Positions 20,541 through 31,608 of a stretch of DNA of 64,000 nt are shown in pieces (position 1 is the stretch's first letter; the number at the start of each line of letters is the position of its first letter). Made by a program: the position numbers and the translations under genes. This stretch comes from Synechococcus sp. CS-1330 (GTDB taxonomy: Bacteria; Cyanobacteriota; Cyanobacteriia; PCC-6307; Cyanobiaceae), in assembly GCA_025128025.1 (NCBI GenBank), contig JAHLYR010000066.1, positions 47,233 through 111,232 on the forward strand, in the 5' to 3' direction. The notes below the pieces were generated by a model, which searched no databases, was not told where the DNA came from, and was given only the letters and a program-made list of their open reading frames with translations.

Positions 20541-21608
20541 ATGCCATTGGTTCTGGCCCTCGAAACAAGTTGTGACGAGTCGGCGGCAGCGATTGTGCGT
20601 GATCAGACGGTGCTCGCCAGCGCTGTTGCCTCCCAAGTGGAGGAGCACGCCCGCTGGGGAGGCGTGGTGCCGGAAATCGCCTCGCGGCGTCATGTCGAGG
20701 CCCTGCCCCAGCTGATTGAGCAGGTGTGCCGCGATAGCGGCGTGACCATGGCCGAGCTTGATGGCATCGCCGCCACCGCCGCCCCGGGCCTGGTGGGGGC
20801 CCTGCTGGTGGCCTCGGTCACGGGCCGCACCCTGGCGAGGCTGCATGGCAAGCCCTTTGTGGCCGTTCACCACCTGGAAGGTCATCTCTGCTCAGTGCAG
20901 CTGGGCGAGCCCCTGCCCCCCGGTCCCTACCTGGTGCTGCTGGTGAGCGGCGGCCACACCGAGTTGCTGCGGGTGGATGGGCCTGGTCGCTATGTCCGCT
21001 TGGGCCGCAGCCACGACGATGCCGCCGGCGAAGCTTTCGACAAGGTGGCCCGCCTGCTCGGGCTCGGATACCCGGGTGGTCCGGCGATTGAGGCGGCTGG
21101 GCAAAACGGCGATCCCCTTCGCTTTGCCTTGCCCAAGGGCCGGGTGTCGCGGCCGGAGGGCGGCTTTTATCCCTACGACTTCAGTTTCAGCGGCCTCAAA
21201 ACGGCAATGCTGCGCCTGGTGCGCGCTTTGGAAGCTGAGCACCAGGCAGGCAACGAGCCGCTGCCGCTGGCTGATCTAGCGGCCAGCTTTGAGCAGGTGG
21301 TGGCCCAGGTGTTAGTGGAGCGCAGTTGCCGCTGCGCACGCGAGCAGGGCCTGGGCACGCTGGTGCTGGTGGGTGGCGTGGCCGCCAATCGGCGGTTGCG
21401 GCAGCTTTTGGAGCAGCGCTGCGGGCTCGATGGCCTGGCCTGGCGGGTGGCTCCGCTGGCCTACTGCACCGATAACGCCGCCATGATCGGTGTGGCGGCG
21501 GCCCAGCGCCTGGCCGGCGGCCAGAGCAGCTGCTTTGACCTGGGCGTGGCTGCCCGGCTGCCCCTGGAGCAAGCCGGCTTGCTTTACGAATCACAACCGT
21601 GCTTTTAA
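20541..21608 (+). CDS. tsaD: tRNA N6-adenosine threonylcarbamoyltransferase
   Basis: A 355-residue ASKHA-fold enzyme making t6A37 in ANN-decoding tRNAs together with TsaB and Tsa[16 protein letters not shown] opens the protein; the metal ligands are His111 and His115 in [10 protein letters not shown], and [27 protein letters not shown] and CTDNAAMIG follow as in the family. Older names are Gcp or YgjD. It is divergent from psaF, and 41 bases separate it from the hli gene downstream on the same strand. Confidence 0.97.
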   Translation: MPLVLALETSCDESAAAIVRDQTVLASAVASQVEEHARWGGVVPEIASRRHVEALPQLIEQVCRDSGVTMAELDGIAATAAPGLVGALLVASVTGRTLARLHGKPFVAVHHLEGHLCSVQLGEPLPPGPYLVLLVSGGHTELLRVDGPGRYVRLGRSHDDAAGEAFDKVARLLGLGYPGGPAIEAAGQNGDPLRFALPKGRVSRPEGGFYPYDFSFSGLKTAMLRLVRALEAEHQAGNEPLPLADLAASFEQVVAQVLVERSCRCAREQGLGTLVLVGGVAANRRLRQLLEQRCGLDGLAWRVAPLAYCTDNAAMIGVAAAQRLAGGQSSCFDLGVAARLPLEQAGLLYESQPCF

Positions 21609-21649
21609 TCGTCGTAAACTGAAACCCTTCCGGTATTTGGTGCGGCTCA

Positions 21650-21853
21650 ATGACCACCCTCAACCGCGAGCTACAAGACACCGTCGATATCGATCAAGTG
21701 CCCGACGGGTTTGAGCCAGTGAGTGCCACTGAGCTCAACGCCTGGCGCCGGGGAATTACCCCCCAAGCCGAGATCTGGAACGGCCGGCTGGCAATGGTGG
21801 GCCTGTCGGTGGGCTTATCGGTGTTGCTAGTGGCCCGCCTAGCGAGCCACTAG
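21650..21853 (+). CDS. hli: High-light-inducible protein (one-helix CAB-like)
   Basis: A 67-residue one-helix protein of the light-harvesting-complex superfamily. The chlorophyll-binding signature AEIWNGRLAMVGL (residues 40-52, with Glu41, Asn44 and Arg46) begins the single membrane helix. Hli proteins bind chlorophyll and carotenoid, associate with photosystem assembly intermediates and are induced by excess light and other stress. It lies 41 bases after tsaD, and its 3' end faces pilT. No terminator is obvious in the 27-base gap. Confidence 0.95.
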   Translation: MTTLNRELQDTVDIDQVPDGFEPVSATELNAWRRGITPQAEIWNGRLAMVGLSVGLSVLLVARLASH

Positions 21854-21880
21854 CAAACTCTTGCAGCTTCTCTGGGGTGT

Positions 21881-23041
21881 CTAGGTGCGACCGCGAAGCG
21901 CTTGAGCCAGTTCGTTGGGCTTGAGGCTTTGGGCTAAAGCGTCCTCTGGCGTAACCCGGTTGGCTTCCACCAACTGCTGCAAGGCCTGATTAGCGGTTTG
22001 CATGCCATCGAAAGCGCTTCGCCTCATGATCTCCTCGATCTCATCGAGTTCGCCCCGCTGGATGTAGTCCTTGCAGGCGTCGGTGTTAATCAAAATGTCG
22101 TGATAAGCGGCACGTTTGCCGTCGGTGGTTTTAAGCAGTCCCTGGGCTATCACTCCTAGCAGTGATTCTGAAATCGCTCGCCGGACGCTTTCTTGCTCGC
22201 TGGGGGGGTACATGCCCAGCACCCGTTCTACGGTTTTGACGGCGGAGTTTGTGTGCAAGGTGCCAAGCACCAAGTGACCTGTCTGGGAGGCCTCGATGGC
22301 TGTGGTCAGGGTCTCTTGATCGCGTATTTCCCCAATCAGGATTACATCTGGATCCTCCCGCAGAGCTGCCCGCAGTGCGTTGTGGAACAACTTGGTGTGC
22401 TGACCCACTTCCCGTTGTCGAATCAATGACTGGCGGCTTTCGTGTACAAATTCCACCGGATCCTCGATGGTGAGAATATGGCGGCACATGTTGCGGTTGA
22501 TCCAGTCGATCATCGCGGCGAGGGTGGTGCTCTTGCCGGAGCCGGTGGGGCCTGTAACCAGGATCATCCCCTTGGGCCGGGCCGCCAGTTCCTTGAGCAC
22601 TGGCGGCAAGTTGAGATCTTCCAGGGTGGCGATCTTCTGGGGGATTAGCCGCAGCACCATCGCCGGGCCCCGCAAGCAATCGAGCAGGTTGATGCGCACT
22701 CGTACAAAGGAAAAGGCATGGGAGCCGTCGAATTCCTTTTCGCGTTGAAAGGCGTCGATTGCGACGGGGCTGAGTATTTCTTTCATCCAGCCGCTGAAGG
22801 TGGCCGCATTAGTCACGGGCCATCCGGTGCCAGCCATCTCCCCCCTGGCCCGGAAGCGGGGTTCCTCTCCAACTCCCAGGTGCACGTCGGAGTAGCCCCT
22901 CTCGTTGGCGATGCGCACGATGGCTTCGAGGTTGGCTGGCTGGCTGCCCTTATCCATCCGGCTGCCGCCAGTTTCAGCAGCTGCGGCCGGGGGGAAAGGA
23001 GACGGTGGGAAGGGAGAGGGGGGAAAGGGTGAAGTCGTCAT
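21881..23041 (-). CDS. pilT: Type IV pilus retraction ATPase PilT
   Basis: A 386-residue secretion ATPase. Walker A is GPTGSGKST, followed by ILTIEDPVEFVHE, the Walker B region PDVILIGEIRD, and the His box GHLVLGTLHTN, all as in PilT; the C-terminal AIRS-like part is represented by RRAISESLLGVIAQGL. The N-terminus carries a threefold SPFPP tandem repeat before MDKGSQPANLE, where the conserved domain begins, so translation could also start there. It powers pilus retraction in twitching or DNA uptake. No other pil genes are adjacent. It is divergent from wecB. Confidence 0.95.
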   Translation of the reverse strand: MTTSPFPPSPFPPSPFPPAAAAETGGSRMDKGSQPANLEAIVRIANERGYSDVHLGVGEEPRFRARGEMAGTGWPVTNAATFSGWMKEILSPVAIDAFQREKEFDGSHAFSFVRVRINLLDCLRGPAMVLRLIPQKIATLEDLNLPPVLKELAARPKGMILVTGPTGSGKSTTLAAMIDWINRNMCRHILTIEDPVEFVHESRQSLIRQREVGQHTKLFHNALRAALREDPDVILIGEIRDQETLTTAIEASQTGHLVLGTLHTNSAVKTVERVLGMYPPSEQESVRRAISESLLGVIAQGLLKTTDGKRAAYHDILINTDACKDYIQRGELDEIEEIMRRSAFDGMQTANQALQQLVEANRVTPEDALAQSLKPNELAQALRGRT

Positions 23042-23128
23042 CCGCGGTCACCGGTATTTGACCAGCTTCGCTGCTGCAGCGGCTTCTGTCAGTCCCGGAC
23101 CCTTGCCTGAAGACCTTCGTAGGATCAC

Positions 23129-24252
<1,124 letters not shown>

Positions 24253-24256
<4 letters not shown>

Positions 24257-25419
24257 GGGCGCTTCTTGGCCCAGGGCGGCAGGTCAATGAACACCCGGGT
24301 GCCGCTTTTGAGCCCGGAGAGGATCTGGGTGTCCTTGCCGCTGCTGATGCCGAGCTCCACCGGCTGGAAGGTGGGCTGGTTTTTCTTGCCCACCAGCAGC
24401 ACGCCCGGCTTGCCTGCCTCGGTGACGATCGCCACGGTGGGCACCAGGGTGTCGGCCCGCACCTGACCTGTCTGGAAGCCGACGTCGGCGGTCATGCCGA
24501 TGCGCAGCTGGGGGGGGTCGCCAACCAAGCTCAGCACCACATCGAAGGAGGTGACGTTGTTGATTTTCACGGCCCGGGGGGTGACGCGCTTGACCCGTGC
24601 TTCAAAGCGCTTATCCGGAAAGGCATCCACCCGCACCGTGGCGCTCTGACCCAGTTGCACCCGGCCGATGTCGCTTTCCGGCACCTTGGCCACCACCTCC
24701 AGGCCCTGGGCCAGCTCCACAATCGAGGAGCTGGTGGCGCCGGCGGTGGCCGAGGCGGTGGTGGTGGGGGTCACAAAGGCACCGGGATCGGCGAAGCGCT
24801 GGGTTACCACCCCGTCGAACGGCGCCCGCACCACCAGGTCGGCCTGCTCCACCTGGCGCGCCTGCAGCCGTTGGCGGCTGGCCTGCACGGCAGCCTGGTC
24901 CACCAGGAAGGTGCTGCGCTCGGTGTTGTAGTCGCTGAGGCTGATGGCGTTTTGGCGGTAAAGCCGTTCGTTGCGCTCCAGCTCGCTGCGGCTGCGGGCC
25001 AGCTGGGCCTGGGCTGAGCGCAACTGGGCCAGCAGCTCGGCGAGCCGCTCGTCGAGGTCGCCTCGATCCATGCGAGCTAGGGCCTGGCCGCGGTCCACCG
25101 GGTCGCCCTCCTCCACGTAGAGCTCCTCGATCACCCCCTGCCGTTTGGGGCTGACATTTACCCGCTTTTCGGCCTCGAGTTCGCCGCTGGCACTCACCAC
25201 CCCAGGCAGCTCGCCCGAAGCTGCCAGCACGGTGTATGCCTCGAGATTGGCCTGGCTAGTGCCGCGCTGACGCTGCACGAGGCCGATGCCAGCTACAAGC
25301 ACAAGCCCTGCGGCGGCCGCGGCCCAAAGCCGCCGACGCTGCCAGGGCCGGCGCGGCGAGCTGGAAATCGCCGGCACTGAAGTGGGGGTGGAAATTGGGC
25401 TGGGGGCAGATAGGTCCAT
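24253..25419 (-). CDS. HlyD-family periplasmic adaptor (DevB-like)
   Basis: A 388-residue membrane fusion protein from the ATG giving MDLSAPSP; the frame extends 45 codons upstream without protein character. A basic patch and one membrane helix (LWAAAAAGLVLVAGIGL) are followed by a lipoyl-like half (VVSASGELEAEKRVNVSP), a coiled-coil hairpin (LLAQLRSAQAQLARSRSEL) and the second lipoyl and beta-barrel halves. Such adaptors join MacB/DevCA ABC exporters to an outer-membrane channel. No ABC partner is adjacent, so it must pair with one elsewhere. Convergent with wecB, divergent from ychF. Confidence 0.85.
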
Positions 25420-25462
25420 TTTCGCTGCTGGCGGCTCGACCTGCGGCCCGTAGATTTCGGTG

Positions 25463-26554
25463 ATGCTTAAAGCCGGAATCGTCGGTCTGCCCAACGTCGG
25501 CAAATCGACCCTGTTCAATGCCCTGGTCGCCAACGCCCAGGCCGAAGCCGCCAACTACCCCTTCTGCACGATTGAGCCGAATTCTGGTGTGGTTTCCGTG
25601 CCAGACCCCCGGCTTGACCAGCTGGCTGCACTCAGCTCCAGCAAGGAGATCATTGCCACCCGGGTGGAGTTTGTCGATATCGCCGGGCTGGTGAAGGGGG
25701 CCAGCCAGGGAGAGGGTCTTGGCAACAAGTTTCTGGCCAACATCCGCGAGGTGGACGCAATCGTGCACGTGGTGCGCTGCTTCGAAAACGATGACGTGAT
25801 CCACGTGAGTGGCTCGGTGGGGCCGGCTCGCGACGCCGAGGTAATCAACCTGGAGCTGGGCCTGGCCGATCTCTCCCAGGTGGAGAAGCGCCGCGAGCGG
25901 CTCAAGAAGCAGGTACGTACCAGCAAGGAGGCTCAGCTTGAAGATGCCGTCCTCGAGCGCATCCAGGTGGAACTGGAGGCCGGCGGTGCCGCCCGCAATG
26001 TGGCCCTTAGCGACGAGGAGGCGCCGCTGCTCAAGCCCCTGGGGCTGCTGACCGCCAAGCCGATCATCTATGCCACCAATGTCAGCGAAGACGATCTGGC
26101 CTCTGGTAACGCCTACTGCGAGGAGGTGGCCGCGCTAGCCGTGAAGGAAGGGGCGGGCACGGTGCGCATCTCAGCCCAGGTGGAGGCCGAATTGATCGAG
26201 CTTCCCGAGGAGGATCGCATCGAATTCTTGGCCGGTCTCGGGGTAGGGGAGGGCGGCCTGCAGAGCCTGATCCGCGCCACCTACGACCTGCTGGGGCTGC
26301 GCACCTATTTCACTACCGGCGAGAAGGAAACCCGCGCCTGGACCATCCAGGCCGGCATGACCGCTCCCCAGGCCGCAGGCGTGATCCACACCGACTTTGA
26401 GCGCGGCTTCATCCGCGCCCAGACCATCGGCTACAAGCAGTTGCTCGAGGCGGGTTCGCTGGTGGAAGCTCGCACCAAGGGTTGGCTGCGCGCTGAGGGC
26501 AAGGAATACGTGGTTGCAGAAGGCGACGTGATGGAGTTCTTGTTCAACGTGTGA
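25463..26554 (+). CDS. ychF: Redox-regulated ATPase YchF (Obg family)
   Basis: A 363-residue P-loop protein that prefers ATP over GTP. G1 is GLPNVGKST near the N-terminus, [20 protein letters not shown] is G3 with the typical following stretch, and YATNVSEDD sits where the G4 motif is altered. The C-terminal TGS-like domain contains [15 protein letters not shown] and [15 protein letters not shown] 25463 is chosen over GTG 25460. It associates with ribosomes and is part of the universal core. It overlaps the next gene by four bases (GTGA). Confidence 0.96.
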   Translation: MLKAGIVGLPNVGKSTLFNALVANAQAEAANYPFCTIEPNSGVVSVPDPRLDQLAALSSSKEIIATRVEFVDIAGLVKGASQGEGLGNKFLANIREVDAIVHVVRCFENDDVIHVSGSVGPARDAEVINLELGLADLSQVEKRRERLKKQVRTSKEAQLEDAVLERIQVELEAGGAARNVALSDEEAPLLKPLGLLTAKPIIYATNVSEDDLASGNAYCEEVAALAVKEGAGTVRISAQVEAELIELPEEDRIEFLAGLGVGEGGLQSLIRATYDLLGLRTYFTTGEKETRAWTIQAGMTAPQAAGVIHTDFERGFIRAQTIGYKQLLEAGSLVEARTKGWLRAEGKEYVVAEGDVMEFLFNV

Positions 26555-27246
26555 GTGCCATGACTCCAACCCAGGAGCGCATGAACACGCTTTGGCATCG
26601 CGCCATGGCGGCTGGTAAGGCAGGAGCCTGGGATCAGGCAGAGGGATGGTTGAGGTTGCTGGTGCACATGGGGCTGGATACCCCGGAGTTGCAGGTGCTG
26701 GTAGGGGATGCCCTTGGCCATGCCCTGTTGGTGCAGGCTGACCACCGGCGCTGTGAGGCCGTGTTGCGGCCGCTGCTCGAGATCCCGCTGCCGCCGCGGA
26801 CGTTCTGGGTGAGCCATAGGCTGGCGGATGCGCTGCGGGGCCAGCGACGCCTGGAGGAGGCACTGGTGCTCTACCGGCAGTGCATGGCGGAGGGCTCCAC
26901 CTCGCACTACACCTTTCAGAACCATCTGGAAACCCTGGAGATGCACCGGGGCGGCAGTGGGGTGGCGCAATTGGAGCAGTGGCTGGGCGCCCACGCCGCC
27001 GCCCACCCCTGCTGGGAGGGGGCCAACCTGGCCGCCTGCCGGGCTCCCGATCAAGGTCTGATCGATTGGCTGGTGGCCCACAACCGTGGCAGCGGCGCCA
27101 GTCGGCGCCGCTGGATCGAGCGGCGGATGTACCGCTTGGATCTGGCGGCGGTGGCCACGATGCTGAATGACAGTCAACAGAGCTCCCCCTGGGAGCAGCG
27201 GCTGCAGCAGCGGCTGGTCAGCCTGGGGGTGCAGACTCCGGGCTGA
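26551..27246 (+). CDS. TPR-like hypothetical protein
   Basis: A 231-residue soluble protein made of helical pairs resembling degenerate tetratricopeptide repeats (AWDQAEGWLRLLVHMGLDTP; QRRLEEALVLYRQCMAEGS). It has no catalytic motif. The GTG start overlaps the ychF stop by four bases; an ATG at 26560 is an alternative. Its 3' end overlaps the convergent glycosyltransferase gene by 29 bases. It stands at the boundary between core genes and the surface-glycan region, so a role with the neighbouring glycosyltransferases is possible but unproven. Confidence 0.65.
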   Translation: MSAMTPTQERMNTLWHRAMAAGKAGAWDQAEGWLRLLVHMGLDTPELQVLVGDALGHALLVQADHRRCEAVLRPLLEIPLPPRTFWVSHRLADALRGQRRLEEALVLYRQCMAEGSTSHYTFQNHLETLEMHRGGSGVAQLEQWLGAHAAAHPCWEGANLAACRAPDQGLIDWLVAHNRGSGASRRRWIERRMYRLDLAAVATMLNDSQQSSPWEQRLQQRLVSLGVQTPG

Positions 27247-28399
27247 GCCCCAGCAGCTGGCGCCGGCTGGGCTGCAGCAGCAGGGTGCCGAGGCGTTGGC
27301 GCAGGATCGGTGCCAGGGCTTCAACGCTGAGCCGTTGGCGCACGGCTGCCTGGCCCCGGGCCCCGAGGCCCTGGCCGCGCGCCGGATCCGCCACCAGGGT
27401 GCGCAGGGCCTCCACGGCGTCGTCGCCATCGGGCTCGGCCCACTCGGCCCCCTCCGGGTAGTCGCCGGTGGTGGAGCCGATCGGGGTGGGTCGCCAGCCG
27501 ACGGCCAGGGTGCTGTTGGCGGGGCAGAAGTCGAGGTTGCCGGAGTAGGCCGTGCACACCACCGGCAGGCCGATCGCCATGGCTTCGGCGATGGTGAGCC
27601 CGAAGCCCTCGGCTCGGTGCAGGCTCACCAGGGCATCGCAGCGCAGCCAGAGCGCATCGAGCTCGGCTTCGCTGAGCAGCCGTTCCACCCAGTGGATGCG
27701 GGGGTCGTCGCCGGCCAGCTGGTGCAGGGCTGCCCGCTCCTGCGGAAACTGCTCGGCTCCACTGGCCTTGATAATTAGTTCTACACGTGGTCCCCTCTCT
27801 TTAGTTGGGAAGGCCCGCTGGAAGGCCCGGATCACGCCAGCGGGATTCTTGCGCTCGGTGGTGCTCCAGTAATCGAAGAGGGTGAGGAAGCGAAAAGGCT
27901 CTGCCTCGGCGTCTTTTATTCGGCTATTCGCACGGCTCTGGGTGAGGCGGTCGAGTCGAACCCAGTCGAGCAAGTGGGGAACTGCAATAACCGGGATGGG
28001 GCTGCGCTGGCTCAACGCCGTGGCACAGAAACTACTAGGGCTCCATATCTCGTCGTAGTCCCAGAAGGCTGGTTCCCAGCCATCGGGGAAGGCTTCCAGC
28101 TCCCAAGCCCAATAACCCACCCGTAGGGGAGCCCTCAGCCCCCCTGGATCGAGTAGTCCGTGGGTTTGCTGCAGGATGTTGGGGTTGGTGTGCACCAGGT
28201 CGAGCAAAGGCGGCGACAGGGTGTCGGATTCATCGATGTCTTTATCCGCGGGATGGCTGGCCAGGGCTAGATGGCGCGGCCGCACTTGCACACCCACCGC
28301 CTCGAGCAGGCGCTTAGTGGAGCGGGCGCCGTAGCCCAGTCCAAAAGAAGACCCCAGATGGCCGTAGAGGTCAACGGCCAGCTGGGGTAGGGATTGCAT
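27218..28399 (-). CDS. Glycosyltransferase family 4 (GT-B fold)
   Basis: A 393-residue protein with a GT4 C-terminal half: RFLTLFDYWSTTERKNP, LIIKASG, the RCDALVSLHRAEGFGLTIAEAM motif with the donor-binding EGFGLTIAEA box, and GLPVVCTAYSGN. The N-terminal half contains LRVGYWAWELEAFPDGW, seen in GT4 enzymes encoded beside surface-protein and polysaccharide genes. It is the last gene of a minus-strand run (GT2, GT61, RTX protein, this gene) with only 25 bases between it and the RTX gene. The sugar and acceptor are unknown. Confidence 0.85.
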   Translation of the reverse strand: MQSLPQLAVDLYGHLGSSFGLGYGARSTKRLLEAVGVQVRPRHLALASHPADKDIDESDTLSPPLLDLVHTNPNILQQTHGLLDPGGLRAPLRVGYWAWELEAFPDGWEPAFWDYDEIWSPSSFCATALSQRSPIPVIAVPHLLDWVRLDRLTQSRANSRIKDAEAEPFRFLTLFDYWSTTERKNPAGVIRAFQRAFPTKERGPRVELIIKASGAEQFPQERAALHQLAGDDPRIHWVERLLSEAELDALWLRCDALVSLHRAEGFGLTIAEAMAIGLPVVCTAYSGNLDFCPANSTLAVGWRPTPIGSTTGDYPEGAEWAEPDGDDAVEALRTLVADPARGQGLGARGQAAVRQRLSVEALAPILRQRLGTLLLQPSRRQLLGLSPESAPPG

Positions 28400-28424
28400 C
28401 AGATGCAGGGATTAGATCCTGAAT

Positions 28425-29105
28425 TCAGATGAACACAATAGGGTTAGCAGCTTCGAAGGCGTTTAGGGAAACATTGAGCAGGGTTGTGGTTCCCTGGGAA
28501 CGAACGATCAAAAGATTAGAACCTTCCTGTACTAATTGATATTGCAGCTGGGGATCGATGTTGGGATCAATGTCTATGACGATCTTGTCGCCATCACTGA
28601 AGCTGAAATCGGTGACGGTGTCGCTGCCCTTGGATAGCACGAAACTGTCGCTGCCACCACCACCGGTGAGCACGTCGTTGTCGAGGTTGCCGTTGAGCTC
28701 GTCGGCGCCGAGGCCGCCGCTGAGGCTGTCAAAGCCCTGGCCGCCCCGCACGGTGTCCTCGCCCTCGCCGCCAAAGCAGTTGTCGTTGCCCTTATTACCA
28801 TTGATCAGATCGGCGGATCTGCCGCCTCCGATCACGTCGTCACCCTGGCCGCCGCGGACGGTGTCGTTGCCTTCGCCACCAAATACACTGTCGTTGCCTT
28901 CGTTGCCTGCGAGCAGGTCGTTGCCAGCACCGCCTTCCAAGGTGTCGTTGCCCCCCCCGCCGGAAACGGAGTCGTTGGCAAAGCCAGTAACTATTAAATT
29001 GCTTTCAACGTTGCCGTTTACCACCAAGGATTCTGTGGCAAAAGGCTCTGCGAACACAGTGGTTCCTAAAGGCAAGTCTATTGCGTTGTCAGCTATGAAG
29101 GACAT
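28425..29105 (-). CDS. RTX-type calcium-binding repeat protein
   Basis: A 226-residue acidic protein. After about 45 residues without repeats come roughly eleven nonapeptide repeats of the GGxGxDxUx type (GGGGNDTLEG, GGEGNDTVRG, GGLGADELNG and relatives, residues about 48-155), which fold into a calcium-filled parallel beta-roll. A C-terminal RTX secretion-like domain follows (DTVTDFSFSDGDKIVID, then TTLLNVSLNAFEAANPIVFI). It lacks a Sec signal peptide, as expected for type I secretion substrates. It is embedded in a glycosyltransferase operon, so it may be a glycosylated surface protein. Confidence 0.88.
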   Translation of the reverse strand: MSFIADNAIDLPLGTTVFAEPFATESLVVNGNVESNLIVTGFANDSVSGGGGNDTLEGGAGNDLLAGNEGNDSVFGGEGNDTVRGGQGDDVIGGGRSADLINGNKGNDNCFGGEGEDTVRGGQGFDSLSGGLGADELNGNLDNDVLTGGGGSDSFVLSKGSDTVTDFSFSDGDKIVIDIDPNIDPQLQYQLVQEGSNLLIVRSQGTTTLLNVSLNAFEAANPIVFI

Positions 29106-29147
29106 AGTAATTTAATGGTTTTGCTAATCTTAGTGGGTTTTGGAGGT

Positions 29148-30683
29148 TTAGGTCAAGGCCAAATTGGTTACGGTTTGCCGATCTAGTTCGATCGGGTAGC
29201 TTGATGGCCCTTCGTAAAGCAACTCCTGCAAGGGAAGCGGAGTGGGCAAACCCGTCAGCAGGCGGTGCCGGGTTTGCCCACGGTTGATCAGGCTGTTGAA
29301 GTAAGGGGGCTGGTATGCCGGGTTGACCAGCTCCACCACCTCGCAGTGGGGAGGCATGGTCAGCAGGTTGGTCATGCCTCCTCCATGGGGCGCGATCACC
29401 AGTTCGGCAGAGCTCAGGGCGGCCAGCTGATGGGCGCAGCTCGAACCGCTGGCCTGCAGCTGTAGATCAGGCCAGTACTGTTGCCACTGACGGATCCAAG
29501 TCGTCTCCCCGAGGAGCGCTCGTCTGTTGGTCAAACCTCTGGGCAAATAATGCCGCGTGGGCGACTTTGCACGGTCGGGTAGGGCTGGATCGGCCCAGAA
29601 GCTGTCCAGCCAGGTGAGCTGATCCGAGTCAGCTGCGCCGAAGGGGCAAAAGGGTGGCACCAACAGCGTTTCCGCCTGGATCCAGGGGTGGCTGTCGGCA
29701 TGGATGATGCGCTCGGGGGGGATGCCAAGCCGCTGGCAGGCTTCGTGGGTGCGGGGGTGGTTGGTGCCGTTGTGCCACACCCAGTCCGGCGTTGTGGTGG
29801 CCTGTAGGTGCTGCCAGGCGCGCCCCAGCCGAGGCAGGGTTTCCAGCAGCCAGTGAAAATAGAGCTCTGCCGACAGGTCGGCCACCGCCAGCACGACGCC
29901 CGCCAGCCGCTGCGGGCCCCCCAGGCTGGCCCGATGGTGCAGCAATCGCTTCAAACTGGCCGCGGCGATGCTTTCGGTATGGGGGCAGGGTGCCCAGGGC
30001 CATGGGTAGAGGCGGCAGAGGGGCAGCAGGGGGGCGTCATTGGCGTCGACGCAGCCGACGCCGTGGCTGAGGTGCCAGGGGTTGGTGTGGCGCTGCACCC
30101 AGATGCTGCCGCCGGGGATGGGGCGTAACTCGGTGTACGAGATAGGCGTCCGTTCCTCCGTGGCAAGACTCTGCTGGCAGGGTTGGCAGTGGCCGGGGAA
30201 GCAGGGAAGGGGTTGCCAGGGGGGCAGCGCGGGGGCCGCCGCCGGATCGCCTAGGGCCCAGGCCCCTTCCACAAGCCCTTGGCGGGCATAAAACCCGGCT
30301 AAAGCTGTAGCGGCTTCTGGTATGCGACTGCAGGCCCAGGCTTGCTCGAAACGCAGCTGGGCCTGGGGGGGCAGTTCCGGAAGCGACACCTGACCTAGCT
30401 GCAGCAGCAGGGCACCGAGCTGCCCCTGTTCGTTTTCGCCGGGTTCCTGCCGCAGCAGGCTGTCGAACAGCTTCAGTGCCAGGATTTTGGTGTCGACCAG
30501 GGGATCGCCATCCAGGTTCTCGGCCACGTGCTGAAGGTGGGCGCGAATCCGCTCGGGTTCGGCGGTCAGTAGATGCTGCCAGGCGCGCAAGGCCTGGAGT
30601 GGGCGGCCGGCGTGCAGGTCGCTGCAGGCTTGCTGGTGGATGGCCAACTCCTGGGCTGCAGCAGGGGGATCCGGGTGGTTCAT
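29148..30683 (-). CDS. TPR-containing glycosyltransferase family 61 (DUF563)
   Basis: A 511-residue protein from MNHPDPP. The N-terminal 140 residues are helical TPR-like (LHAGRPLQALRAWQHLLTAEP). The catalytic half has GT61 features: AELYFHWLLETLPRLGRAW, LLVPPFCPFGAADSDQ and the strongly conserved ELVIAPHGGGMTNLL with CEVVELVNP. Pairs CFPGHCQPC suggest a metal or disulfide site in the middle. Its start overlaps the GT2 stop by four bases and it is 42 bases from the RTX gene downstream. Members transfer xylose, GlcNAc or similar; the substrate here is unknown. Confidence 0.85.
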   Translation of the reverse strand: MNHPDPPAAAQELAIHQQACSDLHAGRPLQALRAWQHLLTAEPERIRAHLQHVAENLDGDPLVDTKILALKLFDSLLRQEPGENEQGQLGALLLQLGQVSLPELPPQAQLRFEQAWACSRIPEAATALAGFYARQGLVEGAWALGDPAAAPALPPWQPLPCFPGHCQPCQQSLATEERTPISYTELRPIPGGSIWVQRHTNPWHLSHGVGCVDANDAPLLPLCRLYPWPWAPCPHTESIAAASLKRLLHHRASLGGPQRLAGVVLAVADLSAELYFHWLLETLPRLGRAWQHLQATTTPDWVWHNGTNHPRTHEACQRLGIPPERIIHADSHPWIQAETLLVPPFCPFGAADSDQLTWLDSFWADPALPDRAKSPTRHYLPRGLTNRRALLGETTWIRQWQQYWPDLQLQASGSSCAHQLAALSSAELVIAPHGGGMTNLLTMPPHCEVVELVNPAYQPPYFNSLINRGQTRHRLLTGLPTPLPLQELLYEGPSSYPIELDRQTVTNLALT

Positions 30684-31558
30684 GGCCGGTGCAGCAGCTG
30701 GACGGACTGCCGCCAGGCAGGTGTTTCCATGACGGCCTGGCGATCCCATTTCAGGCCGCCACGGCAGTACCTGCGGTGCAGGTGCTCCAGGAGGTGTGGG
30801 GCCCGTCGGGCGAGGGGCATGGCGGACCAGTTAGGTACCTTGCTCAGCTGGTCGATGGCCCCTGGGGTGTCGCCAGCAGCCCAGGCTAGGGCGACGCCTT
30901 CCAGGGCCAGGTCGAGGCGTGTTTCAGCAGCCCATGCCTGATGACTGGCTGGCAGGCGCTGCCAATTCGGCTCTAGCAGTTCCTGCAGCTGCCGCAGCTG
31001 GTGCCGCCATGGGGGCTGGGGGGCGGGGGTATGCCTCACCAGCACCTGGGGCTGCCAAGCGCTGGTGCCGGCGGGACCGGCCAGGCGCAGGGCCAGATCG
31101 AGGGGGGCCAGGTTGTCCTGTTCGGGCCGGAAACCGCCGGCCTCCAGTACGGCCTGACGCCGCACGGTCCAGCAGCTGGGAACTACCAGGCGTTGTTGCA
31201 TCAGGCTGCTCCAGCCGAAGGATGGATGCTGAAGCCAGGGCTGTTCCACGGCTAGGAGGGTGTCGTGGCGATCTCTCAGCTGCCAGCCGCAGTGGAGCTG
31301 CCGCAGCTCGGGTTGGGACTGAAAGGTCTGCACAGCCCCGCAGAGCCTTCCCGGTTCTATACGGTCACCTGCGGTGAGGAAGGCGATTAAGGGCGCACTG
31401 CATTGGGCCAGAGCCAAATTGGCGTTGGCAGAGAAGCCGCCTTCCACAACGATCAGCTCGAATCCAAGGGTCTGCTCCTGGGTGAGGGAGGCCAGGCTGA
31501 CGTCTATGAGCGGCCTGGCTTCTCGTGAAATCAAAACCACCGCGATGGGGCAGTCCAT
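30680..31558 (-). CDS. Glycosyltransferase family 2
   Basis: A 292-residue GT-A enzyme starting MDCPIAVVLISREARPLIDV, the nucleotide-sugar Rossmann strand, followed by LGFELIVVEGG and AFLTAGDRIEPGRL, in which the usual DxD metal motif is replaced by AGDR. An upstream open frame of 67 codons covers the start of the divergent gene and is not used. It is the first gene of the GT2-GT61-RTX-GT4 run. The C-terminal 120 residues are helical and rich in Trp. Activity on a protein or polysaccharide acceptor cannot be read from the sequence. Confidence 0.82.
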   Translation of the reverse strand: MDCPIAVVLISREARPLIDVSLASLTQEQTLGFELIVVEGGFSANANLALAQCSAPLIAFLTAGDRIEPGRLCGAVQTFQSQPELRQLHCGWQLRDRHDTLLAVEQPWLQHPSFGWSSLMQQRLVVPSCWTVRRQAVLEAGGFRPEQDNLAPLDLALRLAGPAGTSAWQPQVLVRHTPAPQPPWRHQLRQLQELLEPNWQRLPASHQAWAAETRLDLALEGVALAWAAGDTPGAIDQLSKVPNWSAMPLARRAPHLLEHLHRRYCRGGLKWDRQAVMETPAWRQSVQLLHRP

Positions 31559-31608
31559 GCGGCATCGGCAGGAGATGGGCCATTCTTGGCGCACTCGAGC
31601 TTGGGCAG

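Noticed and set aside
28558..29115. Long Ser/Pro-rich open frame on the plus strand opposite the RTX gene
   Set aside because: It is the antisense shadow of the regular GGxGxD repeat DNA; composition follows directly from the repeats and there is no start context.
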